Part shown: positions 63,997 to 64,000 of the stretch, in pieces
How the letters are laid out: the number at the start of each line of letters is the position of its first letter
Numbering within the stretch: the first letter of the stretch is position 1
Assembly: GCA_016722445.1 (NCBI GenBank)
Contig: JADKIZ010000004.1
Location: forward strand, 1 to 64,000
From: Flavobacteriales bacterium
GTDB lineage: Bacteria; Bacteroidota; Bacteroidia; Flavobacteriales_D; Sanyastnellaceae
Reading direction: 5' to 3'
Length of the DNA: 64,000 nt
Notes under the pieces: model-generated
The model's input: the letters and a program-made list of their open reading frames with translations, nothing else
Told to the model about the DNA's origin: nothing
Database searches by the model: none
Translations under genes and position numbers: made by a program

Positions 63997-64000
63997 GAAA

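Overview
The window is 64 kb of a chromosome from a member of the Bacteroidota. The evidence is direct: five secreted proteins end in type IX secretion (T9SS) sorting domains (near 23007-25256, 30305-32257, 49103-50896 and 52117-53536) or belong to the T9SS itself (plug-type protein at 34518-35783). There is a BatA-type membrane protein, LytS/LytTR signalling next to a LiaF-like protein, several promoters of the TAnnTTTG type, and almost no Shine-Dalgarno sequences. I cannot name a genus. The content looks like core chromosome: no transposase, integrase, phage or CRISPR was seen.

Layout. 130-217 is tRNA-Ser(UGA). 466-3556 runs rightward: exonuclease VII (xseA, xseB), an alpha/beta hydrolase and an unknown exported protein. 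4002-8235 runs leftward: a LolD-type ATPase, a BatA/vWA membrane protein and a dihydroorotase-like protein that lacks the metal-binding HxH. sucC (8358-9572) faces a GH65 disaccharide phosphorylase (9709-11934), which is followed by a FadH-type flavin/Fe-S oxidoreductase. 14143-14990 is a TfoX-N domain fused to a histone H1-like Lys/Ala tail. 15090-21209 is a leftward sugar-catabolic run: FHS sugar permease, pfkA, gap, BadF/GlcNAc-kinase-like protein, methylglyoxal synthase-like protein, beta-phosphoglucomutase-like HAD protein and a small membrane protein. With the GH65 phosphorylase and a second sugar permease (62280-63635) this suggests maltose-type disaccharides entering glycolysis.

21305-32257 holds an esterase facing a degenerate-Nudix (NrtR-like) regulator, a secreted CotH protein, a VOC protein, the tRNA CCA-adding enzyme (cca), a LiaF-like/DUF4288/LytS/LytR envelope-stress operon and a large secreted adhesin-like protein. 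32316-35783 carries tsaD, an ApbE lipoprotein and the T9SS plug-type protein. 36601-40748 is the most system-like locus: an outer-membrane barrel, a Rieske lipoprotein, an imelysin lipoprotein and a di-haem c-type cytochrome lipoprotein in one tight operon, probably for metal (iron) acquisition. 40789-44050 is a cobalamin-riboswitch-controlled TonB receptor plus a YncE-type lipoprotein. The remainder has GH92 mannosidase/aminotransferase/DUF1801, two secreted T9SS proteins, an AlkC-like glycosylase, dapA, an amino-acid permease, a PagL-like lipid A deacylase, HU, ribA, a MATE exporter, trmH and a sugar permease. The window ends in a 50-bp palindrome built from four copies of one 12-mer.

Caveat: eleven otherwise intact genes contain thirteen reading-frame shifts, mostly in homopolymers. 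These look like consensus sequence errors rather than gene decay, so those genes are reported as single coding regions across the shift.
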